DNA of 64,000 nucleotides. Source: Paenibacillus paridis (GTDB lineage Bacteria > Bacillota > Bacilli > Paenibacillales > Paenibacillaceae). The notes under the pieces are model-generated. The model worked only from the letters and a program-made list of their open reading frames with translations. It made no database searches and had not been told where the DNA came from. Made by a program: the position numbers and the translations under genes. Each line of letters begins with the position of its first letter. The stretch's first letter is position 1. The stretch is from the NCBI RefSeq assembly GCF_006345825.1, contig NZ_VCIX01000090.1, positions 62,001 through 126,000 of the forward strand. The letters are read 5' to 3'. Shown in pieces: positions 42,275 to 50,823 of this stretch.

Positions 42275-43239
42275 TGGAGCAGATAAGACGGAGAAGGTCG
42301 CCGCGTATCGCCATTGTCGGCAGCCTGAATATGGATTTGGTCGTGAGCGCAGAGCGAATGCCTCGAATAGGAGAGACAATTTCCGGAAGCTCCATTCATT
42401 ATGTTGCCGGGGGGAAGGGGGCTAATCAAGCGATTGGCTGCGCTAGGCTTGGAGCGGATGTGCAGATGATTGGAGCTGTCGGAAACGATGCCTTCGGGCA
42501 GCGTATTCTTCGCGAAATGAGCCAAAGCGGCGCAAACACCGATGCCGTTGCCATACTGGACAATAAGGCGACAGGCATCGCCGCAATCACCCGGACGTTA
42601 GACGATAATTCAATCATTATTGTGCCTGGGGCAAATGCCGAGCTGACCTCGGAGCGGGTGAGGCAGCACCGATCTGTAATAGAGCAGGCGGACCTGCTTC
42701 TGGTACAGCTGGAGATTCCGCTGAATGCTGTGAAGGAGGCGCTGCAGCTGGCGCGGGAAGCGGGGGTGACGACGGTTCTTAATCCGGCGCCTGCGCAGCA
42801 GCTGCCAACCGCTATATTACAGCTAGCCGATTATATAACCCCGAATGAAACGGAGTTTGCTCAGCTGGCGGAGTATGCGGAAGCGGCTGGAGAGGATGCT
42901 TGGATCGCTGCACTAGCGGCCTGGGAGAAGACGTATGGCCAGAAGGTTGTGTTGACGCGAGGCAAGCAGGGGGCAGCCATGATGCTAAACGGGCAATTGC
43001 ATACCGTGCAGGCTCCGCCCGTCGAGGTGGTAGACACGACCGGAGCAGGAGACTGCTTGAACGCGGCTTTTGGCTTTGGCTTGGCTTCTGGGTGGGATGC
43101 CTTAAAGTCTCTTCGCCTAGCTGTAACGGCAGCCTCGATATCGGTAGGGCGATTCGGCGCGCAAGCAGGCATGCCGACCTTGAGCGAAATCGAAAGCGCA
43201 GTGGATGCAGGGAAGAGTGGCATCGCTTCTCTGCTGTAA
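42274..43239 (+). CDS. rbsK: Ribokinase
   Basis: A 321-residue PfkB sugar kinase: GSLNMDLVVSAERMP, GGKGANQAIGCARLGADVQM (first signature) and DTTGAGDCLNAAFGFGLASG (second signature with the catalytic Asp and anion hole). It phosphorylates D-ribose to ribose 5-phosphate. It overlaps the nucleoside hydrolase gene by one base (TGATG), so the two are translationally coupled. The coupling suggests that ribose is the sugar freed in this locus. The N-terminus before IAIVGSLN is short and basic. Confidence 0.88.
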   Translation: MEQIRRRRSPRIAIVGSLNMDLVVSAERMPRIGETISGSSIHYVAGGKGANQAIGCARLGADVQMIGAVGNDAFGQRILREMSQSGANTDAVAILDNKATGIAAITRTLDDNSIIIVPGANAELTSERVRQHRSVIEQADLLLVQLEIPLNAVKEALQLAREAGVTTVLNPAPAQQLPTAILQLADYITPNETEFAQLAEYAEAAGEDAWIAALAAWEKTYGQKVVLTRGKQGAAMMLNGQLHTVQAPPVEVVDTTGAGDCLNAAFGFGLASGWDALKSLRLAVTAASISVGRFGAQAGMPTLSEIESAVDAGKSGIASLL

Positions 43240-43246
43240 TCCTATA

Positions 43247-43281
43247 GGGCGGGGAATCAGGCAGCTCCTGATTCCCCGCCC
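43247..43281 (+). terminator. Perfect 15-bp hairpin after ribokinase
   Basis: GGGCGGGGAATCAGG (43247-43261) and CCTGATTCCCCGCCC (43267-43281) around a 5-nt loop. The stem is very stable but no T-run follows, so termination may be inefficient or factor-assisted. Confidence 0.65.
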
Positions 43282-43421
43282 CTAGCTATGCGTTTGCTTG
43301 AAATATAGGAAAGGATATCTTTTGGCTATCCCTTCTCTACATTTCTCGGAATGAAACGCGCTGCGCCGCCAAAGGCCGGCGACAGCCGTTTCACCTTGAA
43401 ATATAAGAATTTATAAGTTTG

Positions 43422-44501
43422 TTAGTTTATATAAGGCTTATATTTCACCGTCAAAGCTACTTCAGCGTCTAAAGTACGCTGAAGGCGTTTTTGCTTGAAC
43501 AAATTCAAAATCGTCTCGACGACAAGCTCAGGCTGGTCGTGAATGACCATATGACCGCTATTTTCTGCGATAATAAGCTCGCTGTCAGTGGAGATGTCCA
43601 GCATGCCGCGCTGGCCCGCTTGCCAAATCGCTTCTAGCTTTCTTCCGCTATCCGCCGAGAGGCCGGCCTGTGCATAGTTCTGCGGCAGCCCCCGCGCAAT
43701 AATTCGTACCGGCAGTGCCCCCAAATGCTGTCCGCGGATGGCGTCCTCCGTCGTGTAGGCAAGCACGCCTTCTTTTTCCTTGGCATCAAAATAACTGGGT
43801 TTGGCGATTACATTTATGAACTGCCCGCGATCCTGCTCCTCAACAAGCCCTTCAAGCAAGAAATCCTCGAATAACCGGAACAGACCTGAGTTTTTTAGCA
43901 GCTTGAGCGCTGAGGCTGGCGGATTTCCACTGAAGTTTTCCTGCTCCAGAATCGGTTTGGTATCGCGCTCATCGTTTTCAGGCCTTGCGTCGATTAGCAC
44001 CAGCCCGGATACCTCCTGGGGATACGTTTGGGTGAACAGCCTAGCATACATGCCGCCCAGGGAATGGCCGACGACAAGGTACGGACCCGCTATAGCTTCC
44101 TTCTCTAGCGCGCTGTGCAGCTCCTTGACAATGTTCGCTCCTGTTCGTTCTTCGTCCGCTTCCTCGCTCCATGCATAACCAGCGCGGTCATAGCTGACGA
44201 CTGTCGCGTGTTCTGCGAGCTGCGCGGGAATATCGCGCCATGATAAGCTTGTTTCACCGCTGCCGGCTTCCAGCAAAATGGTGGGAGCTCCGCTGCCTAT
44301 TTTATTGATGTGCAGCTTGTACCCGCCAATATCAACCATTTCGCCAGGTGCCGGATAGTGCTTAATGGCTTGCTTTGAAGCAAGCCATTCGTAAATAAAG
44401 CCTGATCCGATCAACAAAATAATGGCGCTTAGCCCAAACAGCAGCATTCGTTTCCAGACGCTCCTCTTGGCTCTTTCGGGGGAATTAGCAATCTTGCGCA
44501 T
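43422..44501 (-). CDS. Membrane-anchored alpha/beta hydrolase
   Basis: A 359-residue protein. ATG 44501 is chosen because GAGAGGAAG precedes it; an in-frame ATG at 44537 has no spaced RBS. A basic N-terminus is followed by one TM (~19-39). The alpha/beta hydrolase fold follows: oxyanion LEAGSGETSLSW, SYDRAGYAWS, nucleophile elbow VGHSLGGMYARLF, acid in LVLIDARPE, and late histidine NSGHMVIHDQPELV. Substrate unknown; an outside-facing lipase or esterase is plausible. It is divergent from the TetR gene and shares an operator-rich 80-bp region with it. Confidence 0.85.
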   Translation of the reverse strand: MRKIANSPERAKRSVWKRMLLFGLSAIILLIGSGFIYEWLASKQAIKHYPAPGEMVDIGGYKLHINKIGSGAPTILLEAGSGETSLSWRDIPAQLAEHATVVSYDRAGYAWSEEADEERTGANIVKELHSALEKEAIAGPYLVVGHSLGGMYARLFTQTYPQEVSGLVLIDARPENDERDTKPILEQENFSGNPPASALKLLKNSGLFRLFEDFLLEGLVEEQDRGQFINVIAKPSYFDAKEKEGVLAYTTEDAIRGQHLGALPVRIIARGLPQNYAQAGLSADSGRKLEAIWQAGQRGMLDISTDSELIIAENSGHMVIHDQPELVVETILNLFKQKRLQRTLDAEVALTVKYKPYIN

Positions 44502-44548
44502 AGGGGTCAACTTCCTCTCGTGATGGTCAATCTCCATCTCTTTTTTAA

Positions 44549-44590
44549 TACACTGTATTAATAAAAATCATTATAGCACGGTGTACTATA
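44549..44590. promoter_or_regulatory. Two operator-like dyads between alpha/beta hydrolase and TetR
   Basis: AATACACTGTATT (44548-44560) is a perfect 6+1+6 dyad. The second, around TAGCACGGTGTACTA (44574-44588), is imperfect. TACACTG and CGGTGTA also form an inverted pair 23 bp apart. Likely binding sites of the TetR regulator. Confidence 0.5.
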
Positions 44591-44604
44591 AAAAGAGAAG
44601 CGGG

Positions 44605-44610
44605 TATAAT
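44605..44610 (+). promoter_or_regulatory. Perfect -10 hexamer 6 bp before the tetR ATG
   Basis: TATAAT ends 6 bp before ATG 44617. If used, transcription would begin at or within a base or two of the start codon, giving a leaderless mRNA. The -35 (TGTACT, 17 bp upstream) is weak. Confidence 0.35.
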
Positions 44611-44616
44611 AGAGCC

Positions 44617-45228
44617 ATGCCAAAAATCGTAGACCACGAAAAACAAAGAAAGCTTGTCGCCGAAGCAGCCATGCGGGTAATTGGAAGGTCGGGACTAGAG
44701 CATGCAACCGTGCGAAATATTGCGGAAGAGGCCGGCTTATCGGTCGGCTCCATGCGCCATTACTTTTCTTCGCAGGCCGAGTTATTTGCCTTTTGTATGA
44801 ATTTGTTCGTGCACCGTATTGAGAAGCGCGTAGCGGCGTTTGTGCCGGAGGGGCCGGTATTGCACGACATGAAGCGCCTGCTGCTGTTATTTCTGCCAGT
44901 GGATAATGAGAGAATGATGGAAATGGAGGTATGGTTTTCCTTTAACGCCAAGGCATTAATTTATCCGGAGCTTAAGAGACTGAGCGAAGAAATGCAGGAC
45001 GGCTTGTTCAAAGCCTCGCAATTCGTAATTGGAACGCTAATTGAGCACAAGCTGGCCGAGCCAAAAATAGACGCGCGGCTGGAAAGCGAGAAGCTGTACG
45101 CGCTGGTCGACGGGCTGGCGATCCACCAGCTTATGCAGCCGGGAAGGCTTACCGTAGCCGAGGTGGAACGGATTCTGAATCAGCATCTTGAGCTGTTATG
45201 TTGCAAAACGATAAATTCCGATGAATAG
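44617..45228 (+). CDS. TetR-family transcriptional regulator
   Basis: A 203-residue regulator. The N-terminal helix-turn-helix is clear: AAMRVIGRSGLEHATVRNIA, EEAGLSVGSMRHYFSSQAEL. The C-terminal ligand-binding half is of the BetI/YcdC-like type (EMEVWFSFNAKALIYPELKRL). The frame extends upstream to a GTG at 44581 without an RBS, so ATG 44617 is preferred. It probably represses the divergent alpha/beta hydrolase and itself. Confidence 0.88.
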   Translation: MPKIVDHEKQRKLVAEAAMRVIGRSGLEHATVRNIAEEAGLSVGSMRHYFSSQAELFAFCMNLFVHRIEKRVAAFVPEGPVLHDMKRLLLLFLPVDNERMMEMEVWFSFNAKALIYPELKRLSEEMQDGLFKASQFVIGTLIEHKLAEPKIDARLESEKLYALVDGLAIHQLMQPGRLTVAEVERILNQHLELLCCKTINSDE

Positions 45229-45235
45229 CCAATAG

Positions 45236-45275
45236 AAAAAGGATGAGCTCTGTATACAGGAGCTCATCCTTTTTT
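45236..45275 (+). terminator. Terminator after tetR
   Basis: AAAAAGGATGAGCTC (45236-45250) pairs perfectly with GAGCTCATCCTTTTT (45260-45274), with T6 at the end. Confidence 0.92.
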
Positions 45276-45515
45276 GGTTTCACCTCATGAAGCAAATAGG
45301 AAGCATTGAAGAGGCTATTTCGTATGACTCCTTTCCAATTTCAATCGCTAACCGTATTTGCGTAATCGTTAAGGCTGATGCTTGACAAACTGGGATTTAG
45401 GAATGTTACCCTATAACCACAATGCGCATAAAGGATGAATGTGAAGAACTAACGGCTGCAATGGCATGATAGGTAGTATCTCTTTCCGTTTGTTTATGCT
45501 CTTTCTACATTGGTT

Positions 45516-45701
45516 TTAAAAGGAATTCCTCCTGCTATATTAGCTTGTTTTGAGATTTTCAGGCATTTAGAAGGAATTTCCCCCTCTAATCCCAGATCAT
45601 ACGCATCGAATGGCAGAAAACAGTTGAATTAACGGGAGGAAATCCCTTTATTTCATATCTTCAGCTTATTCCGCTAGTTTATCGTGAGAAATTCCAGTTA
45701 A
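45516..45701 (-). repeat. 186-bp four-dyad intergenic element, copy C (inverted)
   Basis: Dyads start at 45516, 45567, 45629 and 45679: spacings 51, 62, 50, the mirror of copies A and B, so this copy is in the opposite orientation. Some dyads have decayed arms (TAT for TAA, CCC for TCC). It ends 154 bp before the next kinase gene. The rest of the 580-bp gap (45276-45854) shows no convincing gene; a lone TTGACA at 45382 has no partner -10. Confidence 0.88.
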
Positions 45702-45854
45702 TCATGAGCACAAACTACAGCTATGGTCCAAAATCGGATGGAAGCACTCTAACGACCCTCATTCCATCAACCACGTTTAAATTAGGCTTTCTTTTATTCC
45801 TGACTATTGTGTATAGTAGTTTCGATAAAGGAACGATAGAAAGGATTGTAGCTC

Positions 45855-47636
45855 TTGAAGAAGCTAGGGCAGTTGAATACGCTGCGCAACCAGATATTAA
45901 TTGGGTTTATGCTTGTTATGGTTATTGTGCTGGCATCGGTCGGCTACTTTACGTATGGCCAGGTATCCGTGCTCCTGCGGAACAGCGCAGAGAAGCATAT
46001 TCAACAGACCGCCGTTCAAGCGATGGGCAAGCTTGATGTGCTCCTGGGACAAATCGATACGCTGACCGCGCAGGTGGCTACGAACGCGTCTATCCAGCGA
46101 TTATTGACGCAGGAAATTGATGGCAAGCCGATTCGCTTTGAGGAGCGCCAGTCGCTGCAGCAAGAAGCACGTAAATATGAGGCGTATGTCACAGGGATTC
46201 GGGCGCTTGAAATGTACAGCAGCGATTATAAAAGGCTGTTTCCGTTAGATGATATCAGTCTGGAAAGCCGGGTGCCGAAGGATTGGATTGACCAAGCCGA
46301 TAGCGGCAAAGGACGATTGGTTTGGCTTGGCTTTGACCCGCAGGATGCAAACGTTGTCATCGCGATTCGCCATATTCGGTTAGTAGACCGTTCGTTCATC
46401 CATGCAGGCTATTTGGTCGTGCATATTGAGAAAAGTTATTTTGAGCTAACCGATGCCATGGCGGAAAATAACAATGAAACGCGGGAGCATATGGCTCTTT
46501 ATGATGGAGCGGGCCAAGAAATTTTTTCTGATTTAACGATGGATGCTAGCGAGGAAAATTTTCTTGACCATGCCGGAGAAGCCATTACGGTCGGCAATGA
46601 ATCGTATATTGCAATAGAGCAGCAATCGAAGGAAACCGGGTGGAAGCTGACGATATTGACGCCAGTCAATTATGCAACGGCGGGAATTTCAGTGCTGCGT
46701 ACTGCTATTTTAGTTTCCGGCGCGGTCGGTGGCTTGCTGTTTCTGGTATTGACCTTTATTTTGTCGACGATGATTACTAGACCGATATTAAATTTGATCA
46801 AAGCGATGCGCGGTGCTCGATTTGGCACGTTGAAAGCGAACCCCAATACCTCCTCGACCATGGAAATCAATGAGCTTAACAATACGTACAACCAAATGGT
46901 CGATTCCTTGAATGAGCTAATCGAGGTTGTCTACCAGAAGGAAATCATACAGAGCCGAACGGAGCTTAAAGCGCTGCAAGCCCAAATTAATCCTCACTTT
47001 CTGTTTAACACCTTGGAAGCGTTTTATTGGGAGCTTGATGATAAAGGAGAAGAGGAGCTGGCCCAAATCGTAGTCGCCATGTCAGGCTTGTTCCGTTATG
47101 TGATCAACCGGACCGAGGATGATGAGTGGGTTACGATCGGGGATGAATTGGATCATGCGGAACGTTATTTGAAAATCATGGAGATGCGGATGGTGGACAG
47201 GCTGTCATGGCAAATAGAAGCTACGGAGGCGTGCAGGGCTGTACCGGTGCCCAAATTATTAATTCAACCGCTCGTTGAAAACGCCATATTGCATGGCATT
47301 GAGCAGCGGGTCGGGCCGGGGAAGGTTGTCCTGCGCGCCGAGCCATCAAGCCGGGCAGGATTTACAAGAGTGATGATTATCGACGATGGACCAGGCATGG
47401 ATGCCGACGCAGTCGAGGCGCTCCAAGCCTTCATGAAAGAAGGTTACGTGGGCGGCTCCAAAGGTACGGGCGTTGGCGTGTCGAATGTGGAGCGCAGATT
47501 GAGGCTTTATTATCATGCGGCAGGAAGCGGGCTGAATATTCAAAGCGAGCTAGGTCGCGGAACTTTCGTTACCTTTGAAATACCGAATAGACTTGAAGGG
47601 AATGGCGGCAATGAAGACCATCTTAATCGTGGATGA
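45855..47636 (+). CDS. YesM-type sensor histidine kinase
   Basis: A 593-residue kinase. TM1 is ~12-33, a dCACHE-like extracytoplasmic domain spans ~35-275, TM2 ~282-304, then HAMP, His_kinase core QINPHFLFNTLEAF with H381 and HATPase (PLVENAILHGIEQRVGPG, IIDDGPGM, GTGVGVSNVERRL). TTG start with AAAGGA 10 bp upstream. The 3' end overlaps the response-regulator gene by 26 bp. It senses a solute imported by the ABC system downstream, by analogy with other YesM proteins. Confidence 0.9.
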   Translation: MKKLGQLNTLRNQILIGFMLVMVIVLASVGYFTYGQVSVLLRNSAEKHIQQTAVQAMGKLDVLLGQIDTLTAQVATNASIQRLLTQEIDGKPIRFEERQSLQQEARKYEAYVTGIRALEMYSSDYKRLFPLDDISLESRVPKDWIDQADSGKGRLVWLGFDPQDANVVIAIRHIRLVDRSFIHAGYLVVHIEKSYFELTDAMAENNNETREHMALYDGAGQEIFSDLTMDASEENFLDHAGEAITVGNESYIAIEQQSKETGWKLTILTPVNYATAGISVLRTAILVSGAVGGLLFLVLTFILSTMITRPILNLIKAMRGARFGTLKANPNTSSTMEINELNNTYNQMVDSLNELIEVVYQKEIIQSRTELKALQAQINPHFLFNTLEAFYWELDDKGEEELAQIVVAMSGLFRYVINRTEDDEWVTIGDELDHAERYLKIMEMRMVDRLSWQIEATEACRAVPVPKLLIQPLVENAILHGIEQRVGPGKVVLRAEPSSRAGFTRVMIIDDGPGMDADAVEALQAFMKEGYVGGSKGTGVGVSNVERRLRLYYHAAGSGLNIQSELGRGTFVTFEIPNRLEGNGGNEDHLNRG

Positions 47637-48399
47637 TGAACCTAGAACAAGGCAGGGGATTCGCAAAACGCTGGAGGCATGGTCCTACGGCCGGCATCGG
47701 ATCGAAATGGCATCCAGCGGAGTGGAAGCGTTAGCTTGGTTGCAGCAAAATGAAGCTCATCTGCTCGTAACCGATATTAGAATGCCTGAGGTAGGAGGAC
47801 TGGAGCTGGTCGAACGGTTAAGCGCTATGTCACCGCCCCCGGTTGTGATTGTCATTTCCGGGCATCCTGAATTCGACTATGCGCAGAAAGCGCTCCAGCT
47901 TGGGGTCGTCTCTTATTTGCTTAAGCCGCTGGTCAAGGAAAAATTAGTGCAAGCAGTCGAGCTGGCGTTGAAAAGGGAAGAAGAGATAAGCCGGCTGGTC
48001 AGAATGGAGAAGCTCTTTGACCCCAAACTTCTTGAGACGGTGCAAGAGGAGAAGCAGTACAGCGTCCAGGTGCGTGAAGCGCTCCGCCACATTGATGACC
48101 ATCTGAGCGAGCAGGTCTCCATGCGTGCGGTTGCGGATCTATTGCATATGAATGCGAGCTACTTCAGCGTTTTGTTTAAAGAACAGACGGGCCTCACCTT
48201 CAGCGACTATTTGAGCCGCAGGCGAGTGCAGCGGGCTAAGGAATTGCTGGTTAATACGAGAGATTCCATCGCGGAAATTTCAGAGCAGGTGGGCTACCAG
48301 ACAGCCAAATATTTTGTCAAAGTGTTCCGTTCCATAGAAGGCACTAGTCCGGGACAATATCGTCAAAACGTCTCTGATTCAGAAAAAAGCATCCAATAA
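47611..48399 (+). CDS. AraC-type response regulator (short YesN-like)
   Basis: A 262-residue regulator, start ATG 47611 with GAAGGG 10 bp upstream. Receiver with D8/D9, acceptor D55 (VTDIRMPEVGG) and LLKPLVKE; AraC domain at ~160-258 (VSMRAVADLLHMNASYFSVLF, SIAEISEQVGYQTAKYFVKVF). Unlike the regulator at 34338 it lacks the long middle region, so it belongs to a compact subclass. It probably activates the ABC operon starting 110 bp downstream. Confidence 0.92.
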   Translation: MKTILIVDDEPRTRQGIRKTLEAWSYGRHRIEMASSGVEALAWLQQNEAHLLVTDIRMPEVGGLELVERLSAMSPPPVVIVISGHPEFDYAQKALQLGVVSYLLKPLVKEKLVQAVELALKREEEISRLVRMEKLFDPKLLETVQEEKQYSVQVREALRHIDDHLSEQVSMRAVADLLHMNASYFSVLFKEQTGLTFSDYLSRRRVQRAKELLVNTRDSIAEISEQVGYQTAKYFVKVFRSIEGTSPGQYRQNVSDSEKSIQ

Positions 48400-48428
48400 T
48401 TATGGTATTACTCCCAATGCTTATGTCC

Positions 48429-48457
48429 TTACGACTTGCGAACGATGTTGCTACAAT
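48429..48457 (+). promoter_or_regulatory. Possible promoter of the second sugar ABC operon
   Basis: TTACGA (48429-48434), a 17-bp spacer and TACAAT (48452-48457). The weak -35 fits an activator-dependent promoter controlled by the adjacent AraC-type regulator. Confidence 0.45.
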
Positions 48458-48509
48458 CTAATTAAAGCGGTTTCAGTACGCTTACATTAGAATCAAAGGG
48501 GATGTAAAC

Positions 48510-49835
48510 GTGTTCAACAAAAAAGGATTAATGCTCTTATTGGCGATCTGTCTGGTTCTGGTAGCAGCTGGCTGTGGTAAAAACAACAATGAAGGCAACA
48601 GCGGCAGTAAAGAAAACGCAGGCGTAAGCGGAGAAAAGGTTACCGTTAACTTTATGCATTTATGGCCAGAGGGCGTGTCTGCAGGGCAGAACAAAATCGT
48701 GAACCAAATTATAAAAGCCTATCAGGCTGAGCATCCGAATGTGACAATTAAGCAAGAGGTGCTCGATAATGAGCAATATAAAAACAAGCTGAAGGTGCTT
48801 TCGGCATCCAATAAGCTGCCGGATGTGGGAGTCACGTGGGCCGCCGGATTTTTGCAGCCGTACGTGGAAGGAAAGCTGTTTACACCTGTAGATGACTTGC
48901 TTAGCGGCGAATTGAACGGCAAGTTCGTATCCGGTACGACAGAGGCCTATGCGATTGACGGTAAAACGTATGCGCTTCCACTCGAATTCAACATCGCTCC
49001 TGTTTACTATAACAAAGCCCTTTTTGAGAAATACAACCTTGAAATCCCGCAAACCTACGAGCAATTAAAAGCTGTTGCAAAAACTTTGTCCGAGAATGGA
49101 ATCGCGCCGATTGCGCTTGGCAACAAGGACCGTTGGACGGGCTCGCTCTGGTATATGTATTTAGCTGACCGGATTGCAGGGCAGCAGACGTTATCCGGTG
49201 CGATTAACGGCGATGGCTCCTTTATGGACGAAGGATTGCTGAAAGCAGCAACTGAAGTGCAGACGCTGGTAGACAGCAATGCATTCGTGAAGGGTTTCAA
49301 TGGATTGTCCAATGAAGAAGCGAAGTCGGAGTTTTTGAACGGCAAAGCCGCGATGTATATGATGGGCACCTGGGAGCTGCCGAACTTCACGACCAATGAA
49401 GATATCCCGAAAGAATTTCGAGACAGCGTTGGCTTCTTTAAATTCCCGACAGTTGAGGGCGGAAAAGGAGACATTAACAGCTGGGTTGGCGGTCCAGGCG
49501 TTGGGCTATTCGTAGCCGAAAATTCCGCGGTAAAAGCGGAAGCGAAAGCATTCGTCGAATACTTTGTCACCCAGTGGGGAGAGCAAGCGGTAACTGGGGC
49601 GGGTGTAATTCCAGCGACTAAAGTGGATACATCGAGCATGGAGCTGCCGCAGCTTTATATCGATTTGTTTAATGAAATGAATCAAGCAAGCAGCATTACC
49701 TTATTTGCAGATGTTCAAATGCAAGCCAGTGCAGCCGAAACTCACCTGAATATGATTCAAGCTCTGTTTGGAAAGGCAGCGACGCCTGAGAAATTCTCGG
49801 AGGAGCATGATAAAGCCGTTTCCGAAGGAAAGTAA
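48510..49835 (+). CDS. Sugar ABC transporter binding lipoprotein (UgpB/MalE-like family 1)
   Basis: A 441-residue lipoprotein with GTG start after AAGGGGATG; lipobox VAAGC with C22. The mature part has VNFMHLWPEG, LKVLSASNKLPDVGVTWA, KTYALPLEFNIAPVYYNKALFEKYN and LNGKAAMYMMGTWEL, the standard pattern of family 1 oligosaccharide binders. No glycosidase is linked, so the ligand cannot be deduced. Confidence 0.92.
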   Translation: MFNKKGLMLLLAICLVLVAAGCGKNNNEGNSGSKENAGVSGEKVTVNFMHLWPEGVSAGQNKIVNQIIKAYQAEHPNVTIKQEVLDNEQYKNKLKVLSASNKLPDVGVTWAAGFLQPYVEGKLFTPVDDLLSGELNGKFVSGTTEAYAIDGKTYALPLEFNIAPVYYNKALFEKYNLEIPQTYEQLKAVAKTLSENGIAPIALGNKDRWTGSLWYMYLADRIAGQQTLSGAINGDGSFMDEGLLKAATEVQTLVDSNAFVKGFNGLSNEEAKSEFLNGKAAMYMMGTWELPNFTTNEDIPKEFRDSVGFFKFPTVEGGKGDINSWVGGPGVGLFVAENSAVKAEAKAFVEYFVTQWGEQAVTGAGVIPATKVDTSSMELPQLYIDLFNEMNQASSITLFADVQMQASAAETHLNMIQALFGKAATPEKFSEEHDKAVSEGK

Positions 49836-49856
49836 TTGCTCATGAGCTTGAACGGT

Positions 49857-49895
49857 GGAGGACATAGATGCGGGCAATGCCCGCATAGGTCTTCC
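49857..49895 (+). promoter_or_regulatory. Hairpin between binding protein and permease
   Basis: ATGCGGGC (49868-49875) and GCCCGCAT (49879-49886) form the tip; GGAGGAC (49857-49863) and GTCTTCC (49889-49895) extend the stem with one G-T pair. No T-run. Confidence 0.65.
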
Positions 49896-49928
49896 GCCCA
49901 TTCATTATGAAGGAAGGAGTCGGCCCAT

Positions 49929-50810
49929 TTGGACAAAGTGCTTTCGAACAAAAAAATCATTGCTTTATACGTGCTGCCGTCTCTGTTATTGATATTAGCG
50001 ATTGTTTATATACCGATTGTACTGACCGCCTATTACGGCTTGAATGAATGGAACGGCATTGGTGCGATGACTTTCGTTGGGCTGGATAACTATCTCGCTT
50101 TGTTTAAGGATACAACTTTTTGGAACAGCGCATGGCATTCTCTGCTGCTTGCCGTTTTCTCGGGAATAAGCCTCGTGCTCTACCTTATCGTTGCAATGGT
50201 GTTAGCCGCGCGGATTAAAGGAGCTAATCTATTTCGCAAAATCTATCTCATTCCTATGCTTCTATCATCGGTAGCGATTGCTCAGCTTTGGCTCAAAATC
50301 TATCACCCAACTAACGGCGTGCTAAACAGCGTGCTGGAATCACTTGGTTTTGCCAACCCTCCCGCATGGCTCGCGGAGTCATCTCTAGTATTATTTGCTT
50401 TGTTTATTCCGATTTTGTGGCAGTATGCGGGTTTTTATATTTTGATTTATTATGCGGCCCTGAAGAACATCCCGGCGTCACTCGAGGAAGCGGCCAAGAT
50501 TGACGGGGCGAATGCCCTTCAGATTGCTTGGAAGATCAAGCTGCCGCTTGTGATGGAAGTCATTAAAGTCACGATTGTACTGGCTGTTGTGGGCTCATTA
50601 AAATATTTTGATTTAATCTTCGTTATGACAGATGGCGGTCCTAATGGGGCAAGTGAAGTTATGGCGTCGTATATGTATCATGAAGCGTTTCGAGCCTACG
50701 ATTTTGGATATGGCAGCGCAATCGGCTTTTTCCTGCTGGTTATTTGTCTGGCTGTCACTTGGGTCATTCGCAAATTAACGGCCTCAAAGGATACGATCCA
50801 ATACTCGTAA
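49929..50810 (+). CDS. Sugar ABC permease (MalF type)
   Basis: A 293-residue permease with TTG start after AAGGAAGGAG. Six TMs, starting YVLPSLLLILAIVYIPIVL. EAA loop LEEAAKIDGANALQIAWKIKLP. Partner of the next permease; the ATPase is supplied elsewhere. Confidence 0.93.
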   Translation: MDKVLSNKKIIALYVLPSLLLILAIVYIPIVLTAYYGLNEWNGIGAMTFVGLDNYLALFKDTTFWNSAWHSLLLAVFSGISLVLYLIVAMVLAARIKGANLFRKIYLIPMLLSSVAIAQLWLKIYHPTNGVLNSVLESLGFANPPAWLAESSLVLFALFIPILWQYAGFYILIYYAALKNIPASLEEAAKIDGANALQIAWKIKLPLVMEVIKVTIVLAVVGSLKYFDLIFVMTDGGPNGASEVMASYMYHEAFRAYDFGYGSAIGFFLLVICLAVTWVIRKLTASKDTIQYS

Positions 50811-50823
50811 GGAGGAACACTTC

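Noticed and set aside
43422..44537. Longer N-terminus for the alpha/beta hydrolase
   Set aside because: ATG 44537 has its purine-rich stretch directly adjacent, while ATG 44501 has a properly spaced GAGAGGAAG.
45382..45420. TTGACA with downstream TATAAC
   Set aside because: The spacing is 24 bp and no other -10 fits; no gene starts nearby.
45704..46036. 110-codon frame starting right after repeat copy C
   Set aside because: It overlaps the start of the YesM-type kinase gene in another frame and has no family features or good RBS.
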